This document shows positions 1-9,513 of a stretch of 64,000 bases of DNA, piece by piece. Both the position numbers and the translations under genes were made by a program. Under the pieces are notes generated by a model. The model did no database searches. It saw only the letters and a list, made by a program, of their open reading frames with translations, and was not told where the DNA came from. The stretch is from an uncultured Vicinamibacterales bacterium (GTDB lineage Bacteria; Acidobacteriota; Vicinamibacteria; Vicinamibacterales; UBA8438). Location of the stretch: assembly GCA_958295905.1 (NCBI GenBank), contig OY282382.1, positions 1,512,001 through 1,576,000 of the forward strand. The letters run 5' to 3'. Numbering within the stretch: position 1 is the first letter of the stretch; every line of letters starts with the position of its first letter.

Positions 1-2515
1 TGGTGTACGAGCCCATGTAGGACATCTCCACCATCGTGCGTTCCATCGCCTCGAGTTGGAGGCCGCCGCTCCAGGTCTGCGTGTATTCGACCCGGTAGTC
101 GTTGTCCATGATGGCGCCGCCGATGCTGCCGGTGGCGTCGCTGGTCAGGATGTCGCGGGTCCGGAACGTCGGCGCGAGCTGGTCGGACGGCGTGTCCACC
201 TGCTTCAGGAAGAAGAACGGCAGGTTGCGGGTGAACGCGGTCTGCACGCTGTACGCCCACTGGTTCAGGAAGACGCCGTAGCCGCCGCGCAGCACCGCCG
301 AGCGCCGGTCGCCGAGCAGCAGCGCGAACCCGAGCCGGGGGGCGAGGCGGACGCGGCTGGGGCGCAGGAGGCTCCGGTCCCATCCGATCTCGGCCGAGGT
401 CACCCAGGGAATCGGGATCTGCGGCAGCAACGCCTCGGCCGCGGGCGAGATGTTGCCGGCGTCGTCGCTCGCGATGACGTAGCGTCCGCCCGGCGCCGAC
501 AGGTCGATCGAGGACAGGCGGTTGTCGACGTCCTTCATGTGCGCGTTGTACTCGTAGCGCAGCCCGTAGTTGATGGTCAGGTTGCGCCGCGCCCGCCAGT
601 CGTCCTGGGCGTAGAGATGCAGCCACGTGGTGCGGGAGTCCTGGTCGCCCCCGCCGACGCCCGCCCGCGCCGACGTCGGGTAGCCGAGGAGGAAATCGGC
701 GAGGGCGTTGCCGCTCCACTGCCCGGTATACGTGAAGGCGCCGCGCGCGGTATCGGCGTTGACGGGGCGGAACCGCAGGTGGAACAGGTACCCGCCGAAT
801 TTGTAGCGGTGGTCGCCGCGGTCGATGAGGAAGTTGTTGTAGACCTCGAAGTGCTCGTTGTTCCGCGACACGAACGTCGTCGGGTCGCCCATGGTGCTGA
901 ACAGCCCCGCCGTCGATATCTGGGGGTACCCGACGTCGCGGGGGTTCCGGCTCACCCCGAGCAGGCCGACCCGTTCCGCGAAGTCGACCCCGGCGTTGCG
1001 GCTGCGCTGCCCGCCGTCCACCGCCAGATACCCGAACCGGAGCTCGTTCAGCTTGTTCGGGCCGATGGCCTTGGTGTAGCTCACCCCGACGTTGCGGGTC
1101 GTCGTGTCCAGGGTGCGGCCGAACCCCGGCACCAGGGCCTCCTGCTGGACGCCGGTGCCGAACGGCTGAATCTCGTCCGCGTCGAAGCTGCTGAACCGCA
1201 GGAAGAGATGGTCGGCTTCGGCCAGCCGGTGGTCGAGCCGCAGGCTGAACTGGTGCGCGTCCTTGTCCTGCGGCTCCACCGCGGTCAGGTTCTGGAACCG
1301 ATCTCCGGCCGTGGGCAGGGGCACGCCGGCCAGGAACGTGCTGGCGACGGGGTCGATCCGGCCGGCCGGGATCCGGTTGCCGGCGAACGGCCGGCACCCC
1401 CCGGCCGCCGGATCGATCGTGAGGGGATCGCAGATCGGGCCCCAGCCCGAGAAGTCGCCGGCCCGGACCGCCGCGTCCGGCACCGAGAAGGTCTTGGTGA
1501 TCGACCGGCGGGTGTCATGCCGCTCGTAGCTGGTGAAGAAGAACGTGCGATCGCGCAGGATAGGGCCGCCGAGGGTGGCGCCGAACTGGTGCTGATCGAG
1601 CGGGGGCACCGGCCGGCTCCGGTCGTCGAAGTAGTTGTGCGCGTCGAACCGCTCGTCGCGCATGAACTCGAACACGCTCCCGTGGAACGTGTTCGCGCCC
1701 GACCGGGTCGCCACGTTGATCAGGGCCGACGCCTTTCCGCCGAACTCGGGCGGATACATCGACTTCTGGATCTTGAACTCCTGGATGGAGTCGACCGACG
1801 GGTTGATGACGAGGTTGTTGAAGAGCTCGTCGGTGACCTTGAACCCGTCCAGCATGTAGATGTTGTGCCCGGCCCGCTGTCCCCCGACGTTGGGCAGGGG
1901 GCCGGCCTGCTGCAGGGCACCGCCGCGGGTGCCGCCGGGGGGAATCACCACCGCGTCGCTCAGTTGGGCGAGCTGCAGGAACTGCCGTCCGTTCAGGGGG
2001 ATCTGCTCGATCTCCCGGGTCTCGATGACGTCGCTGATCTCGGCCGTGGTGGTCTGCAGCAGGGGGGCCGTGACCTCGACCGTCACCTGTTCGGTGACGG
2101 CCCCGAGGGCCAGCGTGAACTCGAGTTGGAACGTGCGGCCGATCTCCAGCCGGATGCCGCTCTGCGTCGATCGCTGAAAGCCGGGCAGCTCGGCGGTGAC
2201 GGTCCACTCGCCGGTGGCGAGGCCCGGCAGGAAGAACCGTCCTTCGCCGTCGGTAATCCGTTCGACGACGGCGCCGCTGGCCGGATGGGCGGCCACGACG
2301 CGGCTGCCGGGCAGGACGGCGCCGCTTTCGTCCACCACGATTCCCAGGATCTCCGCGGTGTTCGTCTGGGCGGCGGCGGCTCCTGCCGCCAGCAGCGCCA
2401 GCAGGGCCATCGCCCACGACCACGCGCGAATGCCGTCGAGCTTCCCGTCTCTCCGCCGTTCGTCTGCGCCGCCGGCGCCGCCCCGGCGGCTCGGCGGACA
2501 TCCACAACCGTTCAT
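1..2515 (-). CDS. TonB-dependent receptor with N-terminal carboxypeptidase-regulatory-like domain (C-terminal part cut by window edge)
   Basis: Reverse-strand reading gives MNGCGC...AMALLALLAAGAAAAQTNTAEILGIVVDESGAVLPGSRVVAAHPASGAVVERITDGEGRFFLPGLATGEWTVTAELPGFQ...IEQIPLNGRQFLQLAQLSD...GGQRAGHNIYMLDG, typical of OmpA/TonB CarboxypepD_reg receptors. Not in the ORF track because the stop lies outside the window. Confidence 0.85.
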   Translation of the reverse strand, partial: MNGCGCPPSRRGGAGGADERRRDGKLDGIRAWSWAMALLALLAAGAAAAQTNTAEILGIVVDESGAVLPGSRVVAAHPASGAVVERITDGEGRFFLPGLATGEWTVTAELPGFQRSTQSGIRLEIGRTFQLEFTLALGAVTEQVTVEVTAPLLQTTTAEISDVIETREIEQIPLNGRQFLQLAQLSDAVVIPPGGTRGGALQQAGPLPNVGGQRAGHNIYMLDGFKVTDELFNNLVINPSVDSIQEFKIQKSMYPPEFGGKASALINVATRSGANTFHGSVFEFMRDERFDAHNYFDDRSRPVPPLDQHQFGATLGGPILRDRTFFFTSYERHDTRRSITKTFSVPDAAVRAGDFSGWGPICDPLTIDPAAGGCRPFAGNRIPAGRIDPVASTFLAGVPLPTAGDRFQNLTAVEPQDKDAHQFSLRLDHRLAEADHLFLRFSSFDADEIQPFGTGVQQEALVPGFGRTLDTTTRNVGVSYTKAIGPNKLNELRFGYLAVDGGQRSRNAGVDFAERVGLLGVSRNPRDVGYPQISTAGLFSTMGDPTTFVSRNNEHFEVYNNFLIDRGDHRYKFGGYLFHLRFRPVNADTARGAFTYTGQWSGNALADFLLGYPTSARAGVGGGDQDSRTTWLHLYAQDDWRARRNLTINYGLRYEYNAHMKDVDNRLSSIDLSAPGGRYVIASDDAGNISPAAEALLPQIPIPWVTSAEIGWDRSLLRPSRVRLAPRLGFALLLGDRRSAVLRGGYGVFLNQWAYSVQTAFTRNLPFFFLKQVDTPSDQLAPTFRTRDILTSDATGSIGGAIMDNDYRVEYTQTWSGGLQLEAMERTMVEMSYMGSYT

Positions 2516-3714
2516 AGCGTCATTGTAATGTAGCCGCCGGACGGCCGGGCCGGCGCCGGGCGGCGTCGGCCGCCCGTGGCGACGTCCAGGACGTGCTCGG
2601 CCGCGCGGCGGCTGGCGCCCGGTCCTCCGAGCTGCCCGCGCACGCCGCGCAGGGCCTGCCGCGTGCCCGCGGCATGCGCCTCGTCCGAGAGGAACCGCAC
2701 CGCGTCGTCCGCCACCGCCTCCGGCGTGAACGCGGCCTGGGCGTACTCCGGCACGACGGTCCGCCCGGCGACGAGGTTGACCATGCCGAACGCCTTCACG
2801 TCGATGAACCGCCGCGCCAGCCAGTACGTCAGCGGCGAGAGCCGATAGACGATCACCATCGGCCGTTCGTGAATCGCGGTCTGAACGGTGGCGGTGCCCG
2901 ACGCGGTGACCACGACGTCGGCCGCGGCCAGCACCGCGTCGGTCTGCGACTCGACGACCCTCGGCGGCGCCCCCGGGCCGCGCAGCGCCGCGAGCGGTTC
3001 GAACAGCGCCTCCGGCAGGTTGGGAGCCCGCGCGACGACGAACTGCACCTGCGGCATCCGATCGCGCACGAGCCGGGCCGCGGCGACCAGGTCGGGCAGA
3101 ATCCGGCGCAGCTCGTTGGGGCGGCTGCCGGGGAGCATCGCCACCACCGGCGCCTTCGGGTCCAGATGGTGGTTCCGGCGGAACGCCCCGCGGCTCGCGG
3201 CGGCCGGGACCAGATCGAGCAGCGGGTGCCCCACGAACGCGACGGGGATGTCCGCCTCGCGATACAGCGGCGCCTCGAACGGAAAGATGACCAGGGCCCG
3301 GGTCACGAACCGCCGCATGGTCCGGAAACGCCCGCGCCGCCACGCCCACGCCTGCGGGCCGATGTAGTAGACGACGGGGACGCCGAGGGCGGCGATCGAC
3401 GCGCCGAGCCGGAAGTTGACCTCGGGAAAGTCGATGGCCACGAAGACGTCGGGGCGTTCCGCCCGCGCCGCCTGCACAAGGCGGCGATAGGTTCTCCAGG
3501 TGCGCGGCAGCACCGACAGCGCTTCGGTCAGCCCGGTGGCTGCGAGTCCGGCGCAGTCGGCGGTCAGCCGCCCCCCCGCCGTCGCGAGCTGCACGCCTCC
3601 GAGCCCGAAGACCTCCGCACCGGGGCTCAACCGGCGGATCTCGGCGGTCAGGGCGCCCGCGTACAGATCGCCGGACGCCTCGCCGCACGAAAGCATCACC
3701 TTGGGTGCCGGCAT
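2512..3714 (-). CDS. lpxB: Lipid-A-disaccharide synthase
   Basis: MPAPKVMLSCGEASGDLYAGALTAEIRR...FVAIDFPEVNFRL...YYIGPQAWAWRRGR...VGHPLLD...MLPGSRPNELRR; LpxB motifs. Start at 3714 preferred over the ORF start at 3858. Confidence 0.95.
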   Translation of the reverse strand: MPAPKVMLSCGEASGDLYAGALTAEIRRLSPGAEVFGLGGVQLATAGGRLTADCAGLAATGLTEALSVLPRTWRTYRRLVQAARAERPDVFVAIDFPEVNFRLGASIAALGVPVVYYIGPQAWAWRRGRFRTMRRFVTRALVIFPFEAPLYREADIPVAFVGHPLLDLVPAAASRGAFRRNHHLDPKAPVVAMLPGSRPNELRRILPDLVAAARLVRDRMPQVQFVVARAPNLPEALFEPLAALRGPGAPPRVVESQTDAVLAAADVVVTASGTATVQTAIHERPMVIVYRLSPLTYWLARRFIDVKAFGMVNLVAGRTVVPEYAQAAFTPEAVADDAVRFLSDEAHAAGTRQALRGVRGQLGGPGASRRAAEHVLDVATGGRRRPAPARPSGGYITMTL

Positions 3715-3820
3715 GCTGCAGCTCTCGACGCTCCGGGTGCGGGGCGCCGGCGCGGGCGGCGTCGACCGCCCTCCCGACCCGGAGACGGTTGCCTTGCGGT
3801 GCCGCTTTCCGCCCGGCCGG

Positions 3821-5296
3821 TCAACGCCGGAGGTCGGGGCTTGACAGATCCAGCTCACCGACCGACAGCACCTCGACGTCGCCGAATCCGGCCCGCCGGA
3901 GGTCGTTCACGAACACGCGGGCCTCGCCCACGAGCACGATCGCGAGGCGGTCGGGTCGCAGGTACGTGCGCGCCACGCGGCGGATGTCCTCCACCGTGAC
4001 CGCGTTGATCCGGTTCGGGTAGGTCGGGAGATCGTCGAGGTCGAGACCGTACACCAGCGACTCCAGCACCTGGGCGGCGATGGCGTTGGGGGTTTCGATG
4101 GTCAGCGGGAAGTTTCCGGCCAGATAGGCCCGGGCGTTCTCGAGCTCGCGCCGGCTGACCCGCTCCCGCCGCAACCGGCCCACCTCGCCGACCATCAACC
4201 GCAGCGCTTCGACCGTCGCCTCGGTGCGGGTGTCGGTCTTCCCGATGAAGTCGCCGCCGTACCGGCCGCTGCTGATCTCGGCCGAGGCGGAGTAGGTCAG
4301 CGCCCGTTCCGTTCTGAGCACGCTGCCGAGCCGGTTTCCGCCCTCGCCGCCCAGAATCTTGATGGCGACGTCGAACGGCAGATAGTCGGGGCTCGTGCGC
4401 GACAGGGCGATGTGCCCGACCCGGATGGCGGTCTGCAGCGAGCCCGGCTTGTCGATGACGACGACCCGGCGGGTGGGCTCGGGTATCCGGCCGGCGGGGG
4501 GCTCGGCCGCCGACGTCCGCGGCGTCCAGCCGCCGAACGCCCGTTCCGCCGCCGCGAACGCCGATTCCGCATCGATGTCGCCGACGATCGCCAGCAGAGC
4601 GTTGTTCGGGGCGTAGTGCTCGGCATGGAACGCGAGCAGATCGTCGCGGGTGATCTGCCGCACCGACTCCGGCGTGCCGTTCGACGGCATCCCGTAGGGG
4701 TGAAACCCGTACAGCAACCGGGAGAGCACGACGCTCGCCAGGTACTCCGGATCGTCCAGGCTGACCTGGAATCCCGAGAGCACCTGCTGCCGCTGGCGCT
4801 CGAGCTCGGCGCGCTCGAACGACGGATTCCGCGCGCTCTCGGCGACCAGGTCCAGGCCGAACTCGAAGCTGTCGGTCATGACCAGGACGTTGACGAAGCT
4901 CAGGTCCGTGCCCGCTCCGACGTCGAGGATGCCCCCGATCGAATCGATCGCGTCGGCGATCTCGGTGGCGGTCCGGCCGGTCGTTCCCTGGTCGAGCAGC
5001 GCCCCGGTGAAGGCCGCCACCCCGTTCTTGCCGGCGGGATCGTAGGCCGACCCGGCCCCGATGATCAGCCGTAGGTTGACCGCCGGCTGCTCGTGGTGCA
5101 TCACCACCACCACCTGCAGCCCGTTGTCCAGGGTGCGGATCTCGTAGGGCGGGAACGTCGCCTGGCGCCACGGCAGGGGGGGCGGGGGGCTCTCCCGGGG
5201 CCAGTCCACCGGCTGCTGGGCGAGCGCGGTCGCCGTCAGGCAGAGGAGCAGGCCGGCGGTCCCCGCTCCGCACGTCGAGAGAGACCCTCGTCTCAT
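3821..5296 (-). CDS. M16 family peptidase-like protein (HxxEH not apparent; probably the non-catalytic partner)
   Basis: PPYEIRTLDNGLQVVVVMHHEQPAVNLRLIIGAGSAYDPAGKNGVAAFTGALLDQGTTG; M16 fold with the zinc motif replaced. Confidence 0.9.
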   Translation of the reverse strand: MRRGSLSTCGAGTAGLLLCLTATALAQQPVDWPRESPPPPLPWRQATFPPYEIRTLDNGLQVVVVMHHEQPAVNLRLIIGAGSAYDPAGKNGVAAFTGALLDQGTTGRTATEIADAIDSIGGILDVGAGTDLSFVNVLVMTDSFEFGLDLVAESARNPSFERAELERQRQQVLSGFQVSLDDPEYLASVVLSRLLYGFHPYGMPSNGTPESVRQITRDDLLAFHAEHYAPNNALLAIVGDIDAESAFAAAERAFGGWTPRTSAAEPPAGRIPEPTRRVVVIDKPGSLQTAIRVGHIALSRTSPDYLPFDVAIKILGGEGGNRLGSVLRTERALTYSASAEISSGRYGGDFIGKTDTRTEATVEALRLMVGEVGRLRRERVSRRELENARAYLAGNFPLTIETPNAIAAQVLESLVYGLDLDDLPTYPNRINAVTVEDIRRVARTYLRPDRLAIVLVGEARVFVNDLRRAGFGDVEVLSVGELDLSSPDLRR

Positions 5297-6735
5297 TGAT
5301 CGTCTCCGGGACGCAGGAAGGAGCGTCCGGCCGGCGGGGCCGGCAGAATCGTCAACGTCAGCCGATTCTCCGGGGTGAAGTAGGTGCGGGCCACGCGCCG
5401 CACGTCCTCGCGGGTGACGTTCATGAAGATGTCGAACTCGGCGTCGACGGTCGAGACGTCGTCATGAATCACCGCCGCGTGCGACAGGTGCGAGGCCTTC
5501 TGCTCGATGGTGGCGCGCCCGAAGACGTAGTCGCGCGCGAACTGGTTCTTGGCCTGCTGCAGCTCGCGGTCGCTGATGAAATCGGTCTTCAGGCGGTCCA
5601 GCTCTTCGATCAGCGCCGCTTCCGACTCCGCCGGCGTGCGCCCCGGCTGGACGATCGACACCGCGTAGAACAGGTTCGGATCTTCGATGAGCAGCCGGTC
5701 GCCGAACGCGGACACCGCGAGCTGGTCCTCGTACACCAAGCGCCGGTAGATGCGCGAGCTCTGCCCGTCCGACAGCACCTTGGCCGCGATGTGCAGCGGA
5801 TACGCATCGGGGTGCCCGTCGTAGGTGATGTGGTGGGCCACGATCACCGCGGGCAGGGGCCAGTTCTCGGACTGCGTCAGCGTCACCCGGCGCTCCGAGG
5901 TCGGCAGCGGCTCGCGGGGGATGTCGCGCGGCACCGGGTGCTTCGCCTTCGGCACCCGCCCGAAGTACAGCTTGATGTGGGCGAGGGCCTGGGCGGCGTC
6001 GAAGTCGCCGACCAGCACCAGGGTCGCGTTCTCCGGCACGTAGTAGGTGTCGAAGAACGCCTGGACGTCCTCGACGGAGGCGGCTTCGAGATCCGCCATG
6101 CTGCCGATGACCGAGTGCTTGTACGGGTGCACCGTATAGGCGTGGTCGTACATGATCTCCGACAGCAGACCGAACGGGCTGTCCTCGTAGCGCCAGCGGC
6201 GCTCCTCCTGGACCACCTGCCGCTCCGCCTCGAACGTCTGCTCGTCAATCCGGAGCGTGGCCATCCGGTCCGCCTCCAGCCAGAGGACCAGCGGCAGATA
6301 CGACGACGGAACCGTCTGGAGGAAGGTCGTGGTGTCCTCGGTCGTATAGGCGTTGCCGTCGCCCCCCACCCGGGAGATCAACGTGAGATGCGAGTCGGAG
6401 GCCACGTTCTGCGAGCCCTTGAACATCATGTGCTCGAACAGATGGGCGAACCCGGTGCGGCCGGGCCGTTCGTTCTTCGACCCGACGTGGTAGACCATCT
6501 GCAGGTGGACGATCGGCGTGGAATGGTCCTCGGAGAGGATCACCGTCAGGCCGTTGTCCAGGGTGTGCAGCTCGTAGTCGAGCTTCGTCGGCCGGACCGC
6601 GCCGTCGAGGGCGGGGGACACCGCGAGCAGGCCGGCCATGACCGCGAGGAGCATCCTGCCGGACGCAGGGGCGCCCGCGCCGGAGCCGGCGCGCCGCCGA
6701 GGTCGCCGCCGTGCAGGGAGAATCGTCTGAAGCAT
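5293..6735 (-). CDS. M16 family zinc peptidase (catalytic)
   Basis: LDYELHTLDNGLTVILSEDHSTPIVHLQMVYHVGSKNERPGRTGFAHLFEHMMFKGS; HxxEH (HLFEH) present. Confidence 0.93.
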   Translation of the reverse strand: MLQTILPARRRPRRRAGSGAGAPASGRMLLAVMAGLLAVSPALDGAVRPTKLDYELHTLDNGLTVILSEDHSTPIVHLQMVYHVGSKNERPGRTGFAHLFEHMMFKGSQNVASDSHLTLISRVGGDGNAYTTEDTTTFLQTVPSSYLPLVLWLEADRMATLRIDEQTFEAERQVVQEERRWRYEDSPFGLLSEIMYDHAYTVHPYKHSVIGSMADLEAASVEDVQAFFDTYYVPENATLVLVGDFDAAQALAHIKLYFGRVPKAKHPVPRDIPREPLPTSERRVTLTQSENWPLPAVIVAHHITYDGHPDAYPLHIAAKVLSDGQSSRIYRRLVYEDQLAVSAFGDRLLIEDPNLFYAVSIVQPGRTPAESEAALIEELDRLKTDFISDRELQQAKNQFARDYVFGRATIEQKASHLSHAAVIHDDVSTVDAEFDIFMNVTREDVRRVARTYFTPENRLTLTILPAPPAGRSFLRPGDDQ

Positions 6736-6974
6736 GGGCGAATTATGGCACAGCCGGGCCGGTTGACGAGGGGAAGGCGGACCGCGGCTGTCCAGTCAGC
6801 CCGACGCGAGAATAGGGTGAGCGCGACGCGGGTCGGCTCTATCCCGGCCCGCGACCGGTCATCCTCACCGCGTCCGTCACCGGCGTTTTCGCTTCCGTCG
6901 CGAGGCCCGGATTCCGACAGGCGCGCGCAATCGACTTCCACTGGCGCAGCCATGTCTGGCGCTGCCACTCGCAG

Positions 6975-7388
6975 CTACTTCAGCTTGAGCAGAGGATAGT
7001 CGGGAAACCGCGGAGTCAGCGTGCGGTTCGCGCAGTCGGCGATCAGGTCGAGCGCTTCGAGAACGATCTGACCGATCAGCGGTTTGCTCAGGGGGGGGCC
7101 GACCACGCAGTCGGTATTCATGGATCGGTTGCCGATCCGGACGGTCACCGGGCCCGCCAGCGGTCGTTCCTCTTTGCGTTCATCAGCGACTGTGACGACA
7201 ACGGTGCGCTGTTTCTCCAGGCCGAGGCGCTCGACCAGGTTCCGGGGGAGGACCAGCATGACCGCCCCGGTATCGACCACGGCATCAACGTTCGATCTCC
7301 GGACCTGGGACTCCTGGCCGAAACCGCGCTCTGCAAGGACGCGGTCACCAGGGTTCTCCAGCTCGACTCTGGTGACAATCTCTCCCAT
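6975..7388 (-). CDS. Clan AA (retropepsin-like) aspartic protease
   Basis: 137 aa; NVDAVVDTGAVMLVLPRNLVERLGL...GQIVLEALDLIADCANRTLTPR; DTGA motif plus the small AA-protease pattern. Confidence 0.8.
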   Translation of the reverse strand: MGEIVTRVELENPGDRVLAERGFGQESQVRRSNVDAVVDTGAVMLVLPRNLVERLGLEKQRTVVVTVADERKEERPLAGPVTVRIGNRSMNTDCVVGPPLSKPLIGQIVLEALDLIADCANRTLTPRFPDYPLLKLK

Positions 7389-7423
7389 GGGTGCTCCTCA
7401 CAGCGGAAGCTGAGGCCATCGTA

Positions 7424-8587
7424 TCACCGGCGTTTTTCGGATGCGGCTTGATCCTCGACCTCTTCCGGTTCCGGCCCGTCCGGCGGCCCGGCGTCTTCCC
7501 CGGCCGGCCGATCCCGCCGCTCGAGCTCGGCGCAGCGGCGCTCGAGGGCCGCGACCCGCTTGCGCAGGGCCGGCAATTGCGCGAACGAGCTCGCCGCCTT
7601 CCGCCAGGCGCGGTTCTCGATGGCGGGCAGGCCGGAGACGAACGACCCCGGCGGCACGCTGTTGGTGATGCCGGTCTGACCGGTCGCGCGGACGCCCTTC
7701 CCGATGGTGACGTGGCCGTTCACGCCCACTTGGCCGGCCAGCACGACGTCGTCTCCCACCACCGTGCTGCCGGCAATCCCCACCTGGGCCGCGAGCAGGG
7801 CGTTGCGGCCGATCTTGACGCCGTGCCCGACCTGGACCAAGTTGTCGATCTTCGCGCCGGCCGCGATGCGGGTCTCGCCGAGGGCGGGCCGGTCTATCGC
7901 CACCAGCGCTCCGATCTCGACGTCGTCCTCGATGACGAGTCCCCCGCACTGGGGGATCTTCTGGTGGGTCCCGTCCGGGCGGCGGGCGAAGCCGAAGCCG
8001 TCGCTGCCGATCACCGCGCCGTTCTGCACCACCACGCGGTCGCCGAGCACGACGCCCTCGCGCACCGCCGTCTGCGCGTGGATCACGCAGTCGGCGCCGA
8101 TGGTCACTTTTGCCCCGATGGTCACGTGGGGATGGATGATCGTCCGCGGTCCGACGACGGCACCGGATCCGATCGACACGAAGGGGCCGACGGAGACGCC
8201 GTCGCCCAGCTTCGCGTCGTCTGCGATCTGGCTCGCCGGATCGATGCCGGGGGGCGGGGCGGGGGCGTCGGTGAACAGTTCGACGGCCCGGGCGAAGGCG
8301 AGGTAGGGCTCCGCTGCGCGCAGCATCGAACACGGCGCGGCCGGCGCGCCGTCGGCGAGAATCACCGCCGCCGCCCGCGTCGACCGCAACGCCGTGGTGT
8401 AGCGGGGGTTGGCGAAGAACGTGAGGTCGCCGGCTTCGGCCGTCTCGATGCCGGCGAGGCGCCGGATTTCGACCTCGCCGTCGCCCTCGAGACGGCAGTC
8501 GAGACGCTCCGCCAAGTCACGAAGCTTCAAACCGGGCGGAGTGTAACACGCGGCCGGGGGCACCGTGCGATCCTGCATTTCGCACAC
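7424..8587 (-). CDS. lpxD: UDP-3-O-(3-hydroxyacyl)glucosamine N-acyltransferase
   Basis: Left-handed beta-helix hexapeptide repeats (IGSGAVVGPRTIIHPHVTIGAKVTIGADCVIHAQTAV...GSDGFGFARRPDGTHQKIPQCGGLVIEDDVEIGALVAIDR), LpxD N-terminal domain. Confidence 0.95.
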   Translation of the reverse strand: MCEMQDRTVPPAACYTPPGLKLRDLAERLDCRLEGDGEVEIRRLAGIETAEAGDLTFFANPRYTTALRSTRAAAVILADGAPAAPCSMLRAAEPYLAFARAVELFTDAPAPPPGIDPASQIADDAKLGDGVSVGPFVSIGSGAVVGPRTIIHPHVTIGAKVTIGADCVIHAQTAVREGVVLGDRVVVQNGAVIGSDGFGFARRPDGTHQKIPQCGGLVIEDDVEIGALVAIDRPALGETRIAAGAKIDNLVQVGHGVKIGRNALLAAQVGIAGSTVVGDDVVLAGQVGVNGHVTIGKGVRATGQTGITNSVPPGSFVSGLPAIENRAWRKAASSFAQLPALRKRVAALERRCAELERRDRPAGEDAGPPDGPEPEEVEDQAASEKRR

Positions 8588-8686
8588 GAAGATGCCGTGT
8601 GGTCTCGCCGCCGGGTGGCCGCGGGCCAGCCTGCCCAGCCCCGCGCGAAGGCTCGGTGGACGAGGCGGGCCGCCGGTGGTAGCGGA

Positions 8687-9364
8687 TCAGGCCTGCTTCC
8701 TGCGCTCGACGAACGCGGCCAAGTGCTCGAGGCGCAGTTCGCGCGAGAGCTCCCGCAGGCGGGGACGGCGCCGGTCGGCGGGGAGGGCCAGGGCCTCGCG
8801 CACCTCGTCTAGCACGGGGCTGACCCGCGCGGACCAGTCGACGCCGGACACGCCGCGGCGCGCGCCCCGGAACGCCAGCCAGTGTCCGGCCATCTTGGCG
8901 GCGAAGTACCACGAGATGAGGTTCGGTCCCGGGACGAAGAAGAACAGCGGTCCGAAGACCGCGGTGGCGAGCCCGTCGATGACCATCCAGAACCGGTGGT
9001 GGTCGCTTTGCCGCTGCAACCGGCCCCGCGCGATGGCGAGGGCCTGTTCGGCGTTCAGGTCCCCCGCGTGGACGAGCACGCCCTCCCGCACGTGGCGCAT
9101 GTGCCACAGCAGCCGGTGCTGCGAGATCCAGGCGGCGAGGCCGCGCGTCAGCGCGGCCCGCATCCGCGCCGCCCAGCCGACCTCGTCCGCATCGGCGGCC
9201 TGCGCGGTCCGGCGGTCGCGGCGCGCCTCCTGCTCGGCCGCGAGCACCTCGCGGGCGCGCCGCAGCAGCTTCCCGGTGACGGCGCCGGGGGGATGGTCGG
9301 CGTCGTTCGGCTCGCAGTAGAGCTCGTAGCGGGTCCGGTCGATGGGTACCAGGAAGACGTTCAT
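8687..9364 (-). CDS. Mitochondrial K+-H+ exchange-related family protein
   Basis: 225 aa MNVFLVPIDRTRYELYCEP...VIDGLATAVFGPLFFFVPGPNLISWYFAAKMAGHWLAFRGAR; the 546-aa track ORF is an N-terminal read-through and ATG at 9364 is preferred. Confidence 0.6.
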   Translation of the reverse strand: MNVFLVPIDRTRYELYCEPNDADHPPGAVTGKLLRRAREVLAAEQEARRDRRTAQAADADEVGWAARMRAALTRGLAAWISQHRLLWHMRHVREGVLVHAGDLNAEQALAIARGRLQRQSDHHRFWMVIDGLATAVFGPLFFFVPGPNLISWYFAAKMAGHWLAFRGARRGVSGVDWSARVSPVLDEVREALALPADRRRPRLRELSRELRLEHLAAFVERRKQA

Positions 9365-9513
9365 CCGGCTACCGGTGTAGGGCGGGCGGATCGGGCGGCC
9401 GAAGGGTGGCGGGGAAGGAGGAACACCGTCGGGAAGGGCAATCGCCGTCCGAGCCCAATGACGGGCGCCGGGAACCGCTTCGGGTCCCCGGCGCCGTAGA
9501 GCGACGCTTCCGG

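Noticed and set aside
56-2533. 825-aa plus-strand ORF
   Set aside because: Antisense to the TonB receptor; low-complexity R/A/V/E/G composition typical of GC-rich shadow frames.
3821-6735. M16 pair as PqqF
   Set aside because: They sit with lpxB far from the pqq genes and look like the common M16B active/inactive pair; no specific link to PQQ.
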